Assembly (NCBI RefSeq): GCF_900176595.1
Contig: NZ_LT838813.1
Span: 5,598,001 to 5,662,000, forward strand
Length of the DNA stretch: 64,000 nucleotides
Source of the DNA: Aquiflexum balticum DSM 16537
Lineage (GTDB): Bacteria > Bacteroidota > Bacteroidia > Cytophagales > Cyclobacteriaceae
Reading direction: 5' to 3'
Every line of letters starts with the position of its first letter. The first letter of the stretch is position 1. Of the stretch, positions 16,113 to 26,305 are shown piece after piece. The position numbers were made by a program, and so were the translations under genes. Under the pieces are notes generated by a model. That model was not told the origin of the DNA. It searched no databases and worked only from the letters and a program-made list of their open reading frames with translations.

Positions 16113-19100
16113 TTAGAATCCAAGATTAAGTGAGAAAAAGAGGCTTTGTACGGCCGGGAAGCCCAAGCCAGTAAAGCCGACAGCGTTGCCGCCTGCTCCG
16201 GCACTGAATGATTCCGGATCAAATCCATCCCAAGGGGTGTAAAGGATAATGTTATTGGCAGCTACAGAAGCTCTTAGTGATCTGATGAAGGTTTTTTCCA
16301 ACAACCTTGGACTGAAATTATATCCCAAGGTTATGTTTCTCAACTTGATAAAGCTTGCATCCTGCACAAAATTTTCACTCACTGTTCTATAAGTATTTCT
16401 ATAAAACCCGGCTCCATAATTCCTACCATCTGGGCCTACACCTTGACCTAGCCAAACTTCCTGACCGTTAGGCGACCCATCTGACAATACTCCTTCAAAA
16501 ACCCTGGTATCATTTCTGTCATTTGTAAATTCATTCATTCCAAAAGCCGACAGAAAATTACCAAACTGATTATATTGATCTACTCCAAAACGACCATCGA
16601 CAAGGAATGAAAAATCCCAATTTTTATAATTGAAATCATTTCTGATTCCACCAAACCATTTCGGTATGGCATTTCCCAAAATCAATTGGGTTCCATCCCT
16701 CACCGGGAATCCATTTGCTCCGATCACTATAGGAAGGTTTCTATCCAAAGTTTCTACCCCTTCAGGTCTTCCCCCTTGATAAAATCTTGTATAACTACTT
16801 CCATAAATATCCCCATAAGGTCTTCCTTCAACCAATTTCATTGTCACCGTACTTCCAACATATCCAAATTGACTACCTACGATTATCTCCTCAATTCCTT
16901 CTCTGATCGATTTGACTGTGTTGTCATTAAATGAAAGGTTGAAATTAATATTCCATCTGAATTCGTTCCTCTGCATGGCCAGAGCCTTAATTACAAATTC
17001 AACTCCTTCATTCTGAATTTCACCTGCGTTGGTGATATAGGAAGTAAACCCTGTCGAAGGTGATACAGGTACGGGTATGATCTGATCTTTGGTGTTATTT
17101 TTATAGTAAGCTATGTCCAACTCAATCCGATTATCCAAAAATCCCAGTTGGGTCCCCAATTCTATTGAAGAGGTTCTTTCAGGCCTAAGATTTGGATCTC
17201 CAAAACCGCCAAACCTGGTAAATCCAACCTGTCCAGCCAGTGGGTAAATATTCGGTGTAACATAAGTAGCTCCAAGTAAATGCGGATCGGTATCTTTACC
17301 TACTTCTGCATAAGACGCGCGGATTTTCCCAAAAGACATCCAGGATGGTAGATCGAAGGTTTCAGAAAACAGATAACTCAAATTGAAGGATGGATAGAAA
17401 AAGGAATTGTTCTGTTGAGGTAAAGTAGAAGAAATATCATTTCTACCTGTAACATTTAAGAAAACTGTTCCTTGATAATCCACCGTGACATCTCCATAAA
17501 AACCAACTAATCTCCTGATACTTTTTCCTTGATCACTGAAAATCTGTCTGGTATTGGATAAGTTGAAAAACTCCGGAATAACAAAATCCTGTCCCAATGA
17601 AGATAGCCTGTCAAATCGTCTTTCGAAGATATCATTTCCAAATCTCAGGGATGTATTCCATTTTTCGCTCCAACGTTTTTGCATGGAAACTATGAAAGTG
17701 GAAGTAAGATCTCTGCTGTTGATTCTGATTTCACGGATAAAACCAGTCGCACTCAAGGGCACCTCTCCATCTATCCTCTTAGGACCGGGAGTGATTTCCG
17801 TCCTACTATCCGAAAAGACATCCGCTCCAATACGATAAGTAAAATCAATCCAATCAGCGGGTTTATAATTCAAAGTGACATTTCCGATCAATCTATCTAC
17901 ATTATCTTCAAATGTACTGAACCTCGCATCATAGATGGGATTGGTGTTGGACCCATAAGTTTTCATTGTTCCATCAGGATTGATATAGTCTCTTACATCC
18001 TGCGTTTCAGCCCAATAAACCAATCTTTCCATGAATCTGTCATGAGGAACCCTGTTACCTCCTGAGTTGATATAATTGAGAGAACTTGAAAAATTGAATT
18101 TTTCAGAAACCTTTACCTGACCGTTCAACTTGGCTGAGGTTCTCGCCCAATTACTGAATGGCATAATTCCATCATGGTCAAACCTTCCAAATGAACCAAA
18201 AAAAGTTGCATTATCGTTTCCTCCCGAGATGCTTACGTTATTGGATATCTGGACTCCTGTATCAAAGGCCCTTCTCCAATTATCCTGGTACTTATGACCA
18301 GGAACAGTCTGAGCAACCTCCGCAATCGGCGCTCCCCACGCAGGCCAAAAGCTCGTAGGATCATAAACCCCGCTAAAACCCTGACCAAAATTTTCCTGAA
18401 GTCTTGGAATCCTGTTCGGTGTTTCAAAACCTACAGAAGAAGATACATTAACTGCCGTAGTTCCTGCCTTACCTCTTTTGGTAGTAATGATTACAGCACC
18501 ATTGGCGGCACGAACCCCATAAAGAGCTGTAGCAGCAGCACCCTTCAAAATACTCATAGATTCAATATCGTCAGGGTTAAGATCTGCCACCCTGTTCGAA
18601 AGTCCTCTTGGTGTTCCCGGAGACTCCACAGTTGAATTGTCTATCTGAATACCATCTACAATAAACAATGGCTGATTATCCGCACCTGGACTCAATGAAT
18701 TGACGCCCCGAATGATAATTCTAGCACTCTGACCCGGAGCGCCACCTGCATTGGTAACTTGAACACCTGCAGCCTGTCCCTGAAGGGCGTTTACTATATT
18801 AGGTTGTTTGGTTCGAACGATATCTTCATTATCAATTCTTTGTACCGCATAACCCAAGGTTTTCTTCTCCTGTTCTATACCAAATGCCGTCACGACCACT
18901 TCGGACAACTGCCTTGTATCGGTAACCATCACCACATCTATGGTTGACCTGTTGTTGATATCAACAGATTGGCCTACAAAACCAATAAATGAGAAAGTTA
19001 AAACATTACTACCACTGGGTACATTGATGGAATAGTTTCCATCGATATCTGTAACAGTACCAATTGTGGTATTTTGCACCAAAACGGTTACTCCCGGCAA

Positions 19101-19223
19101 TGGTTGACCATCATCTCTGGAAGTTACTTTTCCTTTAATGGCATTATCCTGAGCATATATATCCGGAGACATGCTGATAACTGCCAAAAAGAAAAGAACG
19201 AAAACAGTAATTTTTTTCTTCAT
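16113..19223 (-). CDS. SusC/RagA-family TonB-dependent outer-membrane transporter (pair 1)
   Basis: A 22-strand barrel importer energised by TonB. The 1036 residues have a signal peptide (about 1-24, ending DIYAQ), a carboxypeptidase-regulatory-like beta domain (about 28-105, GKVTSRDDGQPLPGVTVLVQ), the SusC box LSEVVVTAFGIEQEKKTLGYA, a plug domain (about 115-250, with IRGVNSLSPG and ALYGVRAANGAVIITTK) and a barrel ending in LFFSLNLGF. It lacks the N-terminal STN signalling domain found in the second SusC, so it is not expected to signal through FecR. It is co-transcribed with susD. The 559-base gap upstream must contain its promoter, but I could not identify one confidently. Confidence 0.95.
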   Translation of the reverse strand: MKKKITVFVLFFLAVISMSPDIYAQDNAIKGKVTSRDDGQPLPGVTVLVQNTTIGTVTDIDGNYSINVPSGSNVLTFSFIGFVGQSVDINNRSTIDVVMVTDTRQLSEVVVTAFGIEQEKKTLGYAVQRIDNEDIVRTKQPNIVNALQGQAAGVQVTNAGGAPGQSARIIIRGVNSLSPGADNQPLFIVDGIQIDNSTVESPGTPRGLSNRVADLNPDDIESMSILKGAAATALYGVRAANGAVIITTKRGKAGTTAVNVSSSVGFETPNRIPRLQENFGQGFSGVYDPTSFWPAWGAPIAEVAQTVPGHKYQDNWRRAFDTGVQISNNVSISGGNDNATFFGSFGRFDHDGIMPFSNWARTSAKLNGQVKVSEKFNFSSSLNYINSGGNRVPHDRFMERLVYWAETQDVRDYINPDGTMKTYGSNTNPIYDARFSTFEDNVDRLIGNVTLNYKPADWIDFTYRIGADVFSDSRTEITPGPKRIDGEVPLSATGFIREIRINSRDLTSTFIVSMQKRWSEKWNTSLRFGNDIFERRFDRLSSLGQDFVIPEFFNLSNTRQIFSDQGKSIRRLVGFYGDVTVDYQGTVFLNVTGRNDISSTLPQQNNSFFYPSFNLSYLFSETFDLPSWMSFGKIRASYAEVGKDTDPHLLGATYVTPNIYPLAGQVGFTRFGGFGDPNLRPERTSSIELGTQLGFLDNRIELDIAYYKNNTKDQIIPVPVSPSTGFTSYITNAGEIQNEGVEFVIKALAMQRNEFRWNINFNLSFNDNTVKSIREGIEEIIVGSQFGYVGSTVTMKLVEGRPYGDIYGSSYTRFYQGGRPEGVETLDRNLPIVIGANGFPVRDGTQLILGNAIPKWFGGIRNDFNYKNWDFSFLVDGRFGVDQYNQFGNFLSAFGMNEFTNDRNDTRVFEGVLSDGSPNGQEVWLGQGVGPDGRNYGAGFYRNTYRTVSENFVQDASFIKLRNITLGYNFSPRLLEKTFIRSLRASVAANNIILYTPWDGFDPESFSAGAGGNAVGFTGLGFPAVQSLFFSLNLGF

Positions 19224-19782
19224 AGATTTTTAAATTAAGGTTAAAGATTAGTTTGTAGAAATACCGCTACTTAAAGCAACAGACCAAAATCACACAATTG
19301 AGCTTATCGACATTTTACTTGTTCCAAATTCAAGAAATCAAAAACAGCATAAAACGGCATTAAGTCTATTGCTAAAACGAATTAACATTCCATTAAATTT
19401 AAACTTTTGCAATTGAATTCATCCGTATATTATCACATTTCATTAAAAATAACAATAAAAATTCCTCTTTTAATTTAGCTCCCAATGAATATTTTTTACT
19501 TACAAAAAAAATGGAATTTACTTTTAATCTGATTTTTTATGCAGTATATAATTTTAAAATACGGCATAAAAAAACAAACCATAGCATTCCATTTTAATCA
19601 GATCAAAAAAAAGCCGCCCAAAGGCGGCTTAAATAGATTCTAAACTTTCTAATTGTGTTTTCAAGAACAACTGCACGGATTGAATTTACAAAAACTGCGT
19701 TGTCTCAAATTTGATTTTCACCTTCCAGGATTTTCCGGAAAATTGATGTTCAATTTATTTTCCGGCAGAAAGGCGAATACAG
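19224..19782. other. AT-rich intergenic region between susC pair 1 and hppA
   Basis: Both flanking genes are on the minus strand, so this region holds the hppA 3' end and the susC promoter. The only clear element is the hppA terminator at 19605-19630. The word CGGCATWAA occurs twice (near 19354 and 19562). I see no RNA gene or ORF. Confidence 0.5.
19605..19630 (-). terminator. Intrinsic terminator of hppA
   Basis: AAGCCGCC (19611-19618) and GGCGGCTT (19623-19630) form a perfect 8-bp stem with a four-base loop. On the minus strand it is followed by a T run (A at 19605-19612). It lies about 150 bases past the hppA stop, giving a long 3' untranslated region. Confidence 0.85.
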
Positions 19783-22014
19783 TTATTTTACTATTTCGAT
19801 CTTCTCAATAGATACAATCTCCTTTGCATCTTCAATGATGATCTCTTTTTTGATTTCAATCTTTTCAACTTCAATATCGCCTCTTGTATGCCTGTCCCCT
19901 TCTGAAATATGTGGGGCAATCACCAATGCAACAATGGAAGTCAATTTGATCAGGATATTCATAGAAGGTCCCGAAGTATCTTTGAAAGGATCTCCGACAG
20001 TGTCACCTGTCACTGAAGCTTTATGGGCATCAGAACCTTTATATTGCATTACCCCATCAATCATCACTCCTTTTTCAAAGGATTTTTTTGCATTGTCCCA
20101 AGCACCTCCGGCATTGTTTTGGAAGATACCCATCAATACCCCTGAAACAGTAATACCTGCCAATGTTCCGCCCAGTACTTCCGGTCCAAAAGCAAATCCA
20201 ACGATAATGGGTGTCAACAAAGCAATCGCTCCTGGGGCAACCATTTCCCTGAGTGAAGCTTTTGTAGAGATCTCCACGCATTTTTCATATTCCGGCTTGG
20301 CCTTGTATTCCATGATTCCAGGAATCTCTCTAAACTGTCTTCTTACCTCATTGACCATGTCCATTGCTGCACGGCCTACTGCGGCAATAGCTAAGGAAGA
20401 GAAAATAAATGGAATCATTGCTCCGACAAATAAACCTGCCAATACATCTGCTTTATATATATCAATGGAATCTATACCGGCTATTCCTACATATGCGGCG
20501 AATAAAGCCAAAGCTGTCAACGCTGCAGAGGCAATCGCAAATCCTTTACCAGAAGCAGCAGTAGTGTTTCCTACAGCATCAAGGATATCAGTTCTTTCTC
20601 TTACTTCTTTTGGTAAACCTGACATTTCAGCAATACCCCCTGCATTATCTGCTATAGGGCCAAAAGCATCAATTGCCAACTGCATGGCTGTAGTTGCCAT
20701 CATACCTGCGGCTGCAATGGCTACTCCATATAAACCTGCCGCTAAAAAGGATGTATAAATACCTGCTGCCAAAACCAAAATCGGAGCAACAGTGGATTCC
20801 ATTCCTACAGAAAGTCCTCCAATGATGTTGGTCGCATGTCCTGTCGAAGATTGTTTGATGATGGAATTCACCGGACGCTTGCCCATTGAAGTATAGTATT
20901 CAGTAATCATACTCATCAAAGCACCCACAATCAAACCAATGACTACAGCTCCAAAAACACCCATTTTGGTAAACACAATGGAACCTCCTCTTGATAAAAT
21001 CAAATCTCCATCAGGCAACATATACATGATCAATGGATAAGAGGCCGCCACTGTCAACAAGATGGAAATCCAGTTTCCTTTATTCAAAGCCGCCTGAACA
21101 CTGTCCGTATCTTTGTTGATTTTCACAAAAAATGTCCCTACTATAGAAAACATCAAACCCAAACCTGCAATCACCAATGGCAACAATACAGGAGCAATTC
21201 CGCCGAAATTATCAGCAGAAACAATTTCTCGGCCCAATACCATGGAAGCAAGTATAGTCGCAACGTAAGAACCGAAAAGATCAGCTCCCATCCCTGCAAC
21301 ATCTCCCACGTTATCCCCAACGTTATCTGCAATAGTAGCAGGATTTCTGACATCATCCTCAGGGATTCCAGCTTCAACCTTTCCAACCAAGTCAGCACCA
21401 ACATCAGCAGCTTTGGTATAAATACCACCACCAACACGGGCAAAAAGCGCAATGGACTCAGCACCCAAAGAGAACCCGGCCAAAACTTCCAAGGCAGTCT
21501 CCATAGCAGCACCATTGACATCACCACCGGTGGAAAGGACAAAAACATTATAAAATACAATGAACAAAGAGCCCATTCCCAATACTGCAAGACCAGCTAC
21601 ACCAAGACCCATCACAGAACCTCCTGTAAAAGACACATTCAATGCCCCTTTCAAACTGGTTTTGGCGGCCTGTGTGGTTCTTACATTGGCCTTAGTGGCA
21701 ATATTCATCCCCATGTATCCAGCAAAAGCGGATAACAAAGCTCCTATAATAAATGAAATGGCAATGATCGGACTTGAAGTCTCCACCAATGTACCTGACC
21801 AGCCGAGAATAATTGCGGCGATAACAACAAAATAGCCCAGAATTTTCCATTCGGCTTTTAAAAATGCCATGGCTCCCTTGGCAATATGACCTGCCAATTC
21901 AACCATATTGTCATCTCCTGTTTCCTGCTTGGTTACCCAGGCAGATTTTATAGCCATTACTATCAGGCCAATTATCCCCAATACGGGGACCAAATAAATA
22001 AACATTTGTTCCAT
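19783..22014 (-). CDS. hppA: Membrane-bound ion-translocating inorganic pyrophosphatase
   Basis: Hydrolyses pyrophosphate and pumps H+ or Na+ across the inner membrane. The 743 residues have about 16 hydrophobic segments and the family signatures [47 protein letters not shown] and [21 protein letters not shown] (each near its usual position), which carry the Mg-PPi-binding Asp/Lys residues. At the potassium-sensitivity site the sequence reads [10 protein letters not shown], with Ala rather than Lys, as in K+-dependent enzymes. H+ versus Na+ pumping cannot be decided by eye. After the usual end (VALVIAPHI) there is an extra charged tail of about 39 residues rich in EKIEI/EIVSIEK. It is a single gene with its own promoter and terminator. 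Confidence 0.96.
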   Translation of the reverse strand: MEQMFIYLVPVLGIIGLIVMAIKSAWVTKQETGDDNMVELAGHIAKGAMAFLKAEWKILGYFVVIAAIILGWSGTLVETSSPIIAISFIIGALLSAFAGYMGMNIATKANVRTTQAAKTSLKGALNVSFTGGSVMGLGVAGLAVLGMGSLFIVFYNVFVLSTGGDVNGAAMETALEVLAGFSLGAESIALFARVGGGIYTKAADVGADLVGKVEAGIPEDDVRNPATIADNVGDNVGDVAGMGADLFGSYVATILASMVLGREIVSADNFGGIAPVLLPLVIAGLGLMFSIVGTFFVKINKDTDSVQAALNKGNWISILLTVAASYPLIMYMLPDGDLILSRGGSIVFTKMGVFGAVVIGLIVGALMSMITEYYTSMGKRPVNSIIKQSSTGHATNIIGGLSVGMESTVAPILVLAAGIYTSFLAAGLYGVAIAAAGMMATTAMQLAIDAFGPIADNAGGIAEMSGLPKEVRERTDILDAVGNTTAASGKGFAIASAALTALALFAAYVGIAGIDSIDIYKADVLAGLFVGAMIPFIFSSLAIAAVGRAAMDMVNEVRRQFREIPGIMEYKAKPEYEKCVEISTKASLREMVAPGAIALLTPIIVGFAFGPEVLGGTLAGITVSGVLMGIFQNNAGGAWDNAKKSFEKGVMIDGVMQYKGSDAHKASVTGDTVGDPFKDTSGPSMNILIKLTSIVALVIAPHISEGDRHTRGDIEVEKIEIKKEIIIEDAKEIVSIEKIEIVK

Positions 22015-22052
22015 AGAGCGTTTTTGAGTTTACTTCAAAATTTTTAATCCGA

Positions 22053-22087
22053 CAAAGATATTATTATTCACATATCTACCAATCAAA
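22053..22087 (-). promoter_or_regulatory. Promoter of hppA
   Basis: On the minus strand, TTTG (22087-22084), a 23-base spacer and TATCTTTG (22060-22053) match the Bacteroidota promoter. It is 39 bases before the hppA ATG. Confidence 0.6.
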
Positions 22088-22129
22088 TCGGGTAAAAGTC
22101 ATGTTTTTTTGGAGGAGGCTTAGGGAGGG

Positions 22130-22345
22130 AGACTTAAGACACAAGACACAAGATTTTAGACTTTAGATTTAAATAACAGATTAAATGGTAATGAGTGAAT
22201 TCTCAAATGATCTTGCTTATAACTTTGCACTTTTTTTTGAATTACAGGACCCTTCCTGGTACTTGGTACTTTGTTCATTGTACCACTTGTCCGCTTTTGC
22301 GGATTGTACTTTATTCAAATCTTCAATTTAAAATCTAAAATCTAC
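22130..22345. repeat. Heptad-period arrays between hppA and the oxidoreductase gene
   Basis: Three tracts are present. 22130-22171 has six units AGACTTA, AGACACA, AGACACA, AGATTTT, AGACTTT, AGATTTA. 22257-22284 has TGGTACT, TGGTACT, TTGTTCA, TTGTACC. 22325-22345 has AATTTAA, AATCTAA, AATCTAC, which is inverted relative to the first tract. The last tract runs into the stop codon (22335-22337) and last codons of the oxidoreductase gene. Small hairpins such as CCGC-TTTT-GCGG near 22291-22302 lie between. Confidence 0.75.
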
Positions 22346-23345
22346 CCTCTCTCCCCTCCACCAATCGATCCATTACCCAATTTGTCCTGGCAGCGGTAAT
22401 ACCCGTACTAGGACTTTCGGAGGTTCCCAATAAATCCCTGATAATCTCGGTAATCAATGGCTGCTGTATGTGCTTCGGTAATTCAACCTGAAAATGGATT
22501 GGTGCTTCGAAATCGGATTCAAGGGTGAATTCGCCCTTCCCAAAAGTTTCAAACCTAATCAGACCTTTACTTCCATAAATTCTCACTTCATCTATCTCAG
22601 CACTTTTCGATGTGGTGAAACACCAATTTCCTGTTCCCAGGACATCGTTTTTGAATTCAAAACTTCCAACTACAATATCCTCTGCAGCATAAGCCTCAGC
22701 CTGATTGGATGCAATACCTGAAGCACTGATTATGGGTCCGAAAAAGAAATCCAATAAATCCAATTGATGAGAAGCCAAATCAAAAAAGTATCCACCACCG
22801 GCAATTTCCGGATTTATCCTCCAGTTGTTTTCCAAATGGACGACAACATCCGGCTTGAGTACCTGCTTCAGGTTGATGTGTACGGTTCTGACTTCCCCTA
22901 TGGCACCGGATTCCATAAGCTCCTTGATTTTCAAAAAATGGGGCAGTGCCCTTCTGTAATAGGCCACATAAAGTGGAACCCCTGCTTCCTCACAGATGGC
23001 AATCATTTCCTTACACTCAGCATAAGTCCTCGCCATAGGCTTTTCTACATAAACCGGCTTCCCTGCCTTTGCAGCTAACTTGGTCAATTCCAAATGGGCA
23101 TTCGGAGGCGTGGCTATATAGATGGCATTGACTTCAGGGTCATTTACGAGTTCCTCAGCAGATGTAAACCATTTCGGAACATTATGCCTTTGTGCATAAT
23201 CCTTGACTTTTTCTTCACTCCGCCTCATCACCGCAACCAAGCGACTATTTGGGATTATTTTCATGGCCGGTGCGGATTTGACTTCGCAGACATTTCCGAC
23301 CCCAAGCACTCCCCAACAAACAGTATCCCCTTTGATCTTCTTCAT
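22335..23345 (-). CDS. Gfo/Idh/MocA family NAD(P)-dependent oxidoreductase
   Basis: A cytosolic sugar or cyclitol dehydrogenase-like enzyme of 336 residues. The N-terminal Rossmann fold has the dinucleotide motif GVLGVGNVCEVKSAPA (about 14-29), YIATPPNAHLEL (about 75-86) and the family hallmark YVEKPMARTYAEC (about 97-109, catalytic Lys). The C-terminal beta-sheet domain contains GGGYFFDLASHQLDLLDFFFG (about 181-201, with the Asp/His pair of the family). The final residues EGREGRF and the stop are written in a heptad repeat that continues downstream, so the C-terminus may have been altered by it. It is divergent from ppc with 138 bases between the starts. The substrate is unknown. Confidence 0.92.
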   Translation of the reverse strand: MKKIKGDTVCWGVLGVGNVCEVKSAPAMKIIPNSRLVAVMRRSEEKVKDYAQRHNVPKWFTSAEELVNDPEVNAIYIATPPNAHLELTKLAAKAGKPVYVEKPMARTYAECKEMIAICEEAGVPLYVAYYRRALPHFLKIKELMESGAIGEVRTVHINLKQVLKPDVVVHLENNWRINPEIAGGGYFFDLASHQLDLLDFFFGPIISASGIASNQAEAYAAEDIVVGSFEFKNDVLGTGNWCFTTSKSAEIDEVRIYGSKGLIRFETFGKGEFTLESDFEAPIHFQVELPKHIQQPLITEIIRDLLGTSESPSTGITAARTNWVMDRLVEGREGRF

Positions 23346-23483
23346 AATATTAAAATTAGAAGTATTTATTTTTACAACCCGCCTGTTTTGACTAAATTAT
23401 TTGAATGGACAAAAAAGGACTCTTATAAATATATCCTTAAATTTGATTTCCTTGATTTTTATATAATTAATCTAAATAAAATT

Positions 23484-26180
23484 ATGAGCAACCTATCGCC
23501 GGAAATAATTTTTCAAAAGATTGAAACTGATATGGCATTTTTGACCGAATGCTTCAAACGGGTACTGACAGAACTGGGAGAAGACAAATTATCTCCATTA
23601 CTTAACGGAAAACTCAATCAAAAAAAATTAGAAGAGTTGACTGAGGATCTTGAGGAAAAACAAATTCAGTTTCTCAGTATTTATCTCCAATTGATGAATC
23701 TTGTTGAAGAAAATGCAGCGGTACAGTTCCGAAGAAAACAGGTCAACGAAAATGGAATGGATTCGATCCGCGGATCATGGGCAGAGACCTTTGAGAGATG
23801 GAAAAAGCAAGGTTTGACCGAAAGCCAAATGCTTGAAATCATCAAAGAGGTGAGAGTGATACCTGTTCTTACTGCACATCCCACTGAGGCCAAGAGGATT
23901 TCCATACTCGAACTGCACCGGGAAATTTATTTGCAATTGGTAAAACTGGAAAACCATAATTATTCCGAAATAGAGCGAAAGGTAATAGAAGATGAAATTA
24001 TTTCTTTGTTGGAACGCTGGTGGAGAACCGGGGAAGTCTATTTGGATAAACCCACCGTTATTTCAGAGCGCAATAATGTCATGCACTATTTTACCAAGGT
24101 CTTTCCGGAGATACTGAAAAAAAGTGACCTTCAGCTTCGTCAAAGTTGGAAATATGCAGGTTTCAATTCCCAATCGCTCAACAATCCAAAAGTCTTTCCC
24201 AGGATTCAATTTGGAAGTTGGGTGGGAGGCGACAGGGATGGTCATCCCTATGTCACAGCGGAAATTACAGGTAACACTTTGCTTGCACATAGGAAAGCTT
24301 CCCTGGAAATAATCCGTGAAATGATCAGAGACTTGGCCTCCCGCCTCAGTTTTTCTGAAATAAGGAGTCGGGTACCATTCCAATTGATTTTATCTATCAA
24401 TGAAATGGCTTTGGTTTTTGGAGATTCCGGAAAAAAAGCAATGGAAAGAAATAACCATGAACCCTGGAGGCAATTTTTGAACATGGTTTTACTGAAGTTG
24501 GAAAACACCATCCATGATGATTTTACCGAATTCAAATATTACAAAAATTCCCAAGAGCTTTTGGATGATCTGAAAATCCTAAGAAAAAGTCTGATAGAAA
24601 TAAAGGCCACAAAAATCGCTGAGTCACTGGTATTCCCAGTTGAGAGGCATGTACAATGCTTTGGATTTCATCTGGCCAAGCTTGATATCCGACAAAACAG
24701 CGAATTTCATGACAGGGCCTTGGAGCAAATTCTGAATGATGTCTTCCCTGATAAAACCGCCTATAGATCTTGGCCTGAGGAGGAGAAGCTCTCTTTTATA
24801 TCCAACGAACTACAAAGTGAAAGACCCTTTGCATTATCAGGTAAACAATTTGGTGAAGAGGCCGACAAAGTACTTGATTGTTTCAGAGCTGTAAAAATGC
24901 ATACTGACAACTATGGGCCTGAGGGAATAGGTTCTTTCATCATCAGTATGACAAGAAGTTTACGGGATTTACTGACAGTGTATCTGTTTATGAGGGAAGT
25001 AGGGTTGGAAAGAAAATCCTTTCAGGTAGTGCCTCTATTCGAAACTATAGACGATTTGGAACATTCGGCCAAAATCATGGATGATTATCTTTCCCATCCC
25101 TTTATTACAAAACCCGATGTTCAGGAAATCATGCTTGGCTATAGTGACAGCAACAAGGATGGCGGAATTGTGGCAAGTAGGTGGAATATTTACCAGACAG
25201 AACTACGGCTCTCGAAAATTGCTGGCCTTCATAAGTTAAGATTCAGATTCTTTCATGGGATCGGTGGCACTATCAGCAGAGGTGGAGGCAAATACCATAG
25301 GTTCTTGGAAAGCATGCCTCCAGAAAGTCTGAGTGGCCAAATCAAACTGACTGTTCAAGGGGAGACCATTGCCCAGCAATTTGGAAATTTACTCAATGGC
25401 ACCTATAACATGGAAATGCTGCTGTCAGGTGCTGCTTTTCAGACCAGTTCTTATCTTTTTCCAAGAGAAATTCCTGAATTTCCGGTTCAATCGCTGAAAC
25501 AACTCTCTGAATACTCCAAATCTTTTTATAATGGTTTGATCACCCATCCTGCATTTATAGAGTTTTATGGGGAGGCCACACCGATAGACGTTTTGGAAAT
25601 GAGCAAAATTGGTTCGAGACCTGCAAGGAGAACCGGCACAAGGTCTCTATCCGATCTAAGGGCAATCCCGTGGGTTTTCAGTTGGAGTCAGTCCCGGTTC
25701 AACATCACAGGTTGGTTTGGAATTGGTTATGGTTTGGAAAAACTAAGGAAAGAGAACCCTTCTGAGTACCAAAATCTTAGGGAATTCTCCCTTAAATGGC
25801 CCTTGTTGATGTATATTTTGATACAGTTGGAAACTAATCTGATGTCAGCTGATCCGGATCTGATGAAGTTATATGCAAGCCTTGTCCAAAATCACCAAAC
25901 AAGAAATGAAATCCTCGAAATCATCATGCATGAACACCAAAGAAGTCTTAATGAGATTGCAGCCATGTTTGATAGGGAGCGGGAGTCCCGTAGAACAAGT
26001 CAGCTTGACAACCAAAAGAGAAGGGAAACAGCATTGACTATCCTCCATAAGCTTCAAATTGAGGAATTGGCAAAATGGAGAAAAATAAAAAGCAACAATC
26101 CTGAGGTAGGAGAACCCTTGGTCAAAAGATTACTTGAAATCACTGCTGCTTTGGCAAGTGGATTGAAAAATACCGGCTGA
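23484..26180 (+). CDS. ppc: Phosphoenolpyruvate carboxylase
   Basis: Carboxylates PEP with bicarbonate to oxaloacetate, refilling the TCA cycle. From ATG 23484 it has 898 residues, close to the usual bacterial length. The frame is open further upstream to 23094, but that part lies antisense to the oxidoreductase and is not protein-like. Key motifs: VLTAHPTEAKR (His132), FGSWVGGDRDGHPYVT, GYSDSNKDGG, FHGIGGTISRGGG (His591, Arg599), GSRPARR, LRAIPWVFSWSQSRF, and the conserved C-terminus GLKNTG. At position 593 an Ile stands where the E. coli-type enzyme has Arg581 in FHGRGG. A TAnnTTTG match (TAAATTTG, 23438-23445) is a possible promoter element 39 bases before the ATG. Confidence 0.95.
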   Translation: MSNLSPEIIFQKIETDMAFLTECFKRVLTELGEDKLSPLLNGKLNQKKLEELTEDLEEKQIQFLSIYLQLMNLVEENAAVQFRRKQVNENGMDSIRGSWAETFERWKKQGLTESQMLEIIKEVRVIPVLTAHPTEAKRISILELHREIYLQLVKLENHNYSEIERKVIEDEIISLLERWWRTGEVYLDKPTVISERNNVMHYFTKVFPEILKKSDLQLRQSWKYAGFNSQSLNNPKVFPRIQFGSWVGGDRDGHPYVTAEITGNTLLAHRKASLEIIREMIRDLASRLSFSEIRSRVPFQLILSINEMALVFGDSGKKAMERNNHEPWRQFLNMVLLKLENTIHDDFTEFKYYKNSQELLDDLKILRKSLIEIKATKIAESLVFPVERHVQCFGFHLAKLDIRQNSEFHDRALEQILNDVFPDKTAYRSWPEEEKLSFISNELQSERPFALSGKQFGEEADKVLDCFRAVKMHTDNYGPEGIGSFIISMTRSLRDLLTVYLFMREVGLERKSFQVVPLFETIDDLEHSAKIMDDYLSHPFITKPDVQEIMLGYSDSNKDGGIVASRWNIYQTELRLSKIAGLHKLRFRFFHGIGGTISRGGGKYHRFLESMPPESLSGQIKLTVQGETIAQQFGNLLNGTYNMEMLLSGAAFQTSSYLFPREIPEFPVQSLKQLSEYSKSFYNGLITHPAFIEFYGEATPIDVLEMSKIGSRPARRTGTRSLSDLRAIPWVFSWSQSRFNITGWFGIGYGLEKLRKENPSEYQNLREFSLKWPLLMYILIQLETNLMSADPDLMKLYASLVQNHQTRNEILEIIMHEHQRSLNEIAAMFDRERESRRTSQLDNQKRRETALTILHKLQIEELAKWRKIKSNNPEVGEPLVKRLLEITAALASGLKNTG

Positions 26181-26305
26181 TCAAATCATTAATCCTTTTG
26201 TAGATCCCTCCGTTATAGAAAGAACCTCTTATAAGCTAATTGGGGTCTAAAGATCCTATGGCCATTTAATGTTTTTGATTTCTGTCAACCCAAAAGACCA
26301 AAGTC

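Noticed and set aside
19835-20758. Long + strand ORF of 307 codons opposite hppA
   Set aside because: It is antisense to the strongly conserved pyrophosphatase, has a composition dominated by Ala, Pro, Ile and Ser, and no protein-like motifs; it is a shadow of the coding strand.
23094-23483. N-terminal extension of PEP carboxylase by 130 codons
   Set aside because: The segment is antisense to the oxidoreductase gene and then AT-rich intergenic DNA. ATG 23484 gives the family's usual length and N-terminus.
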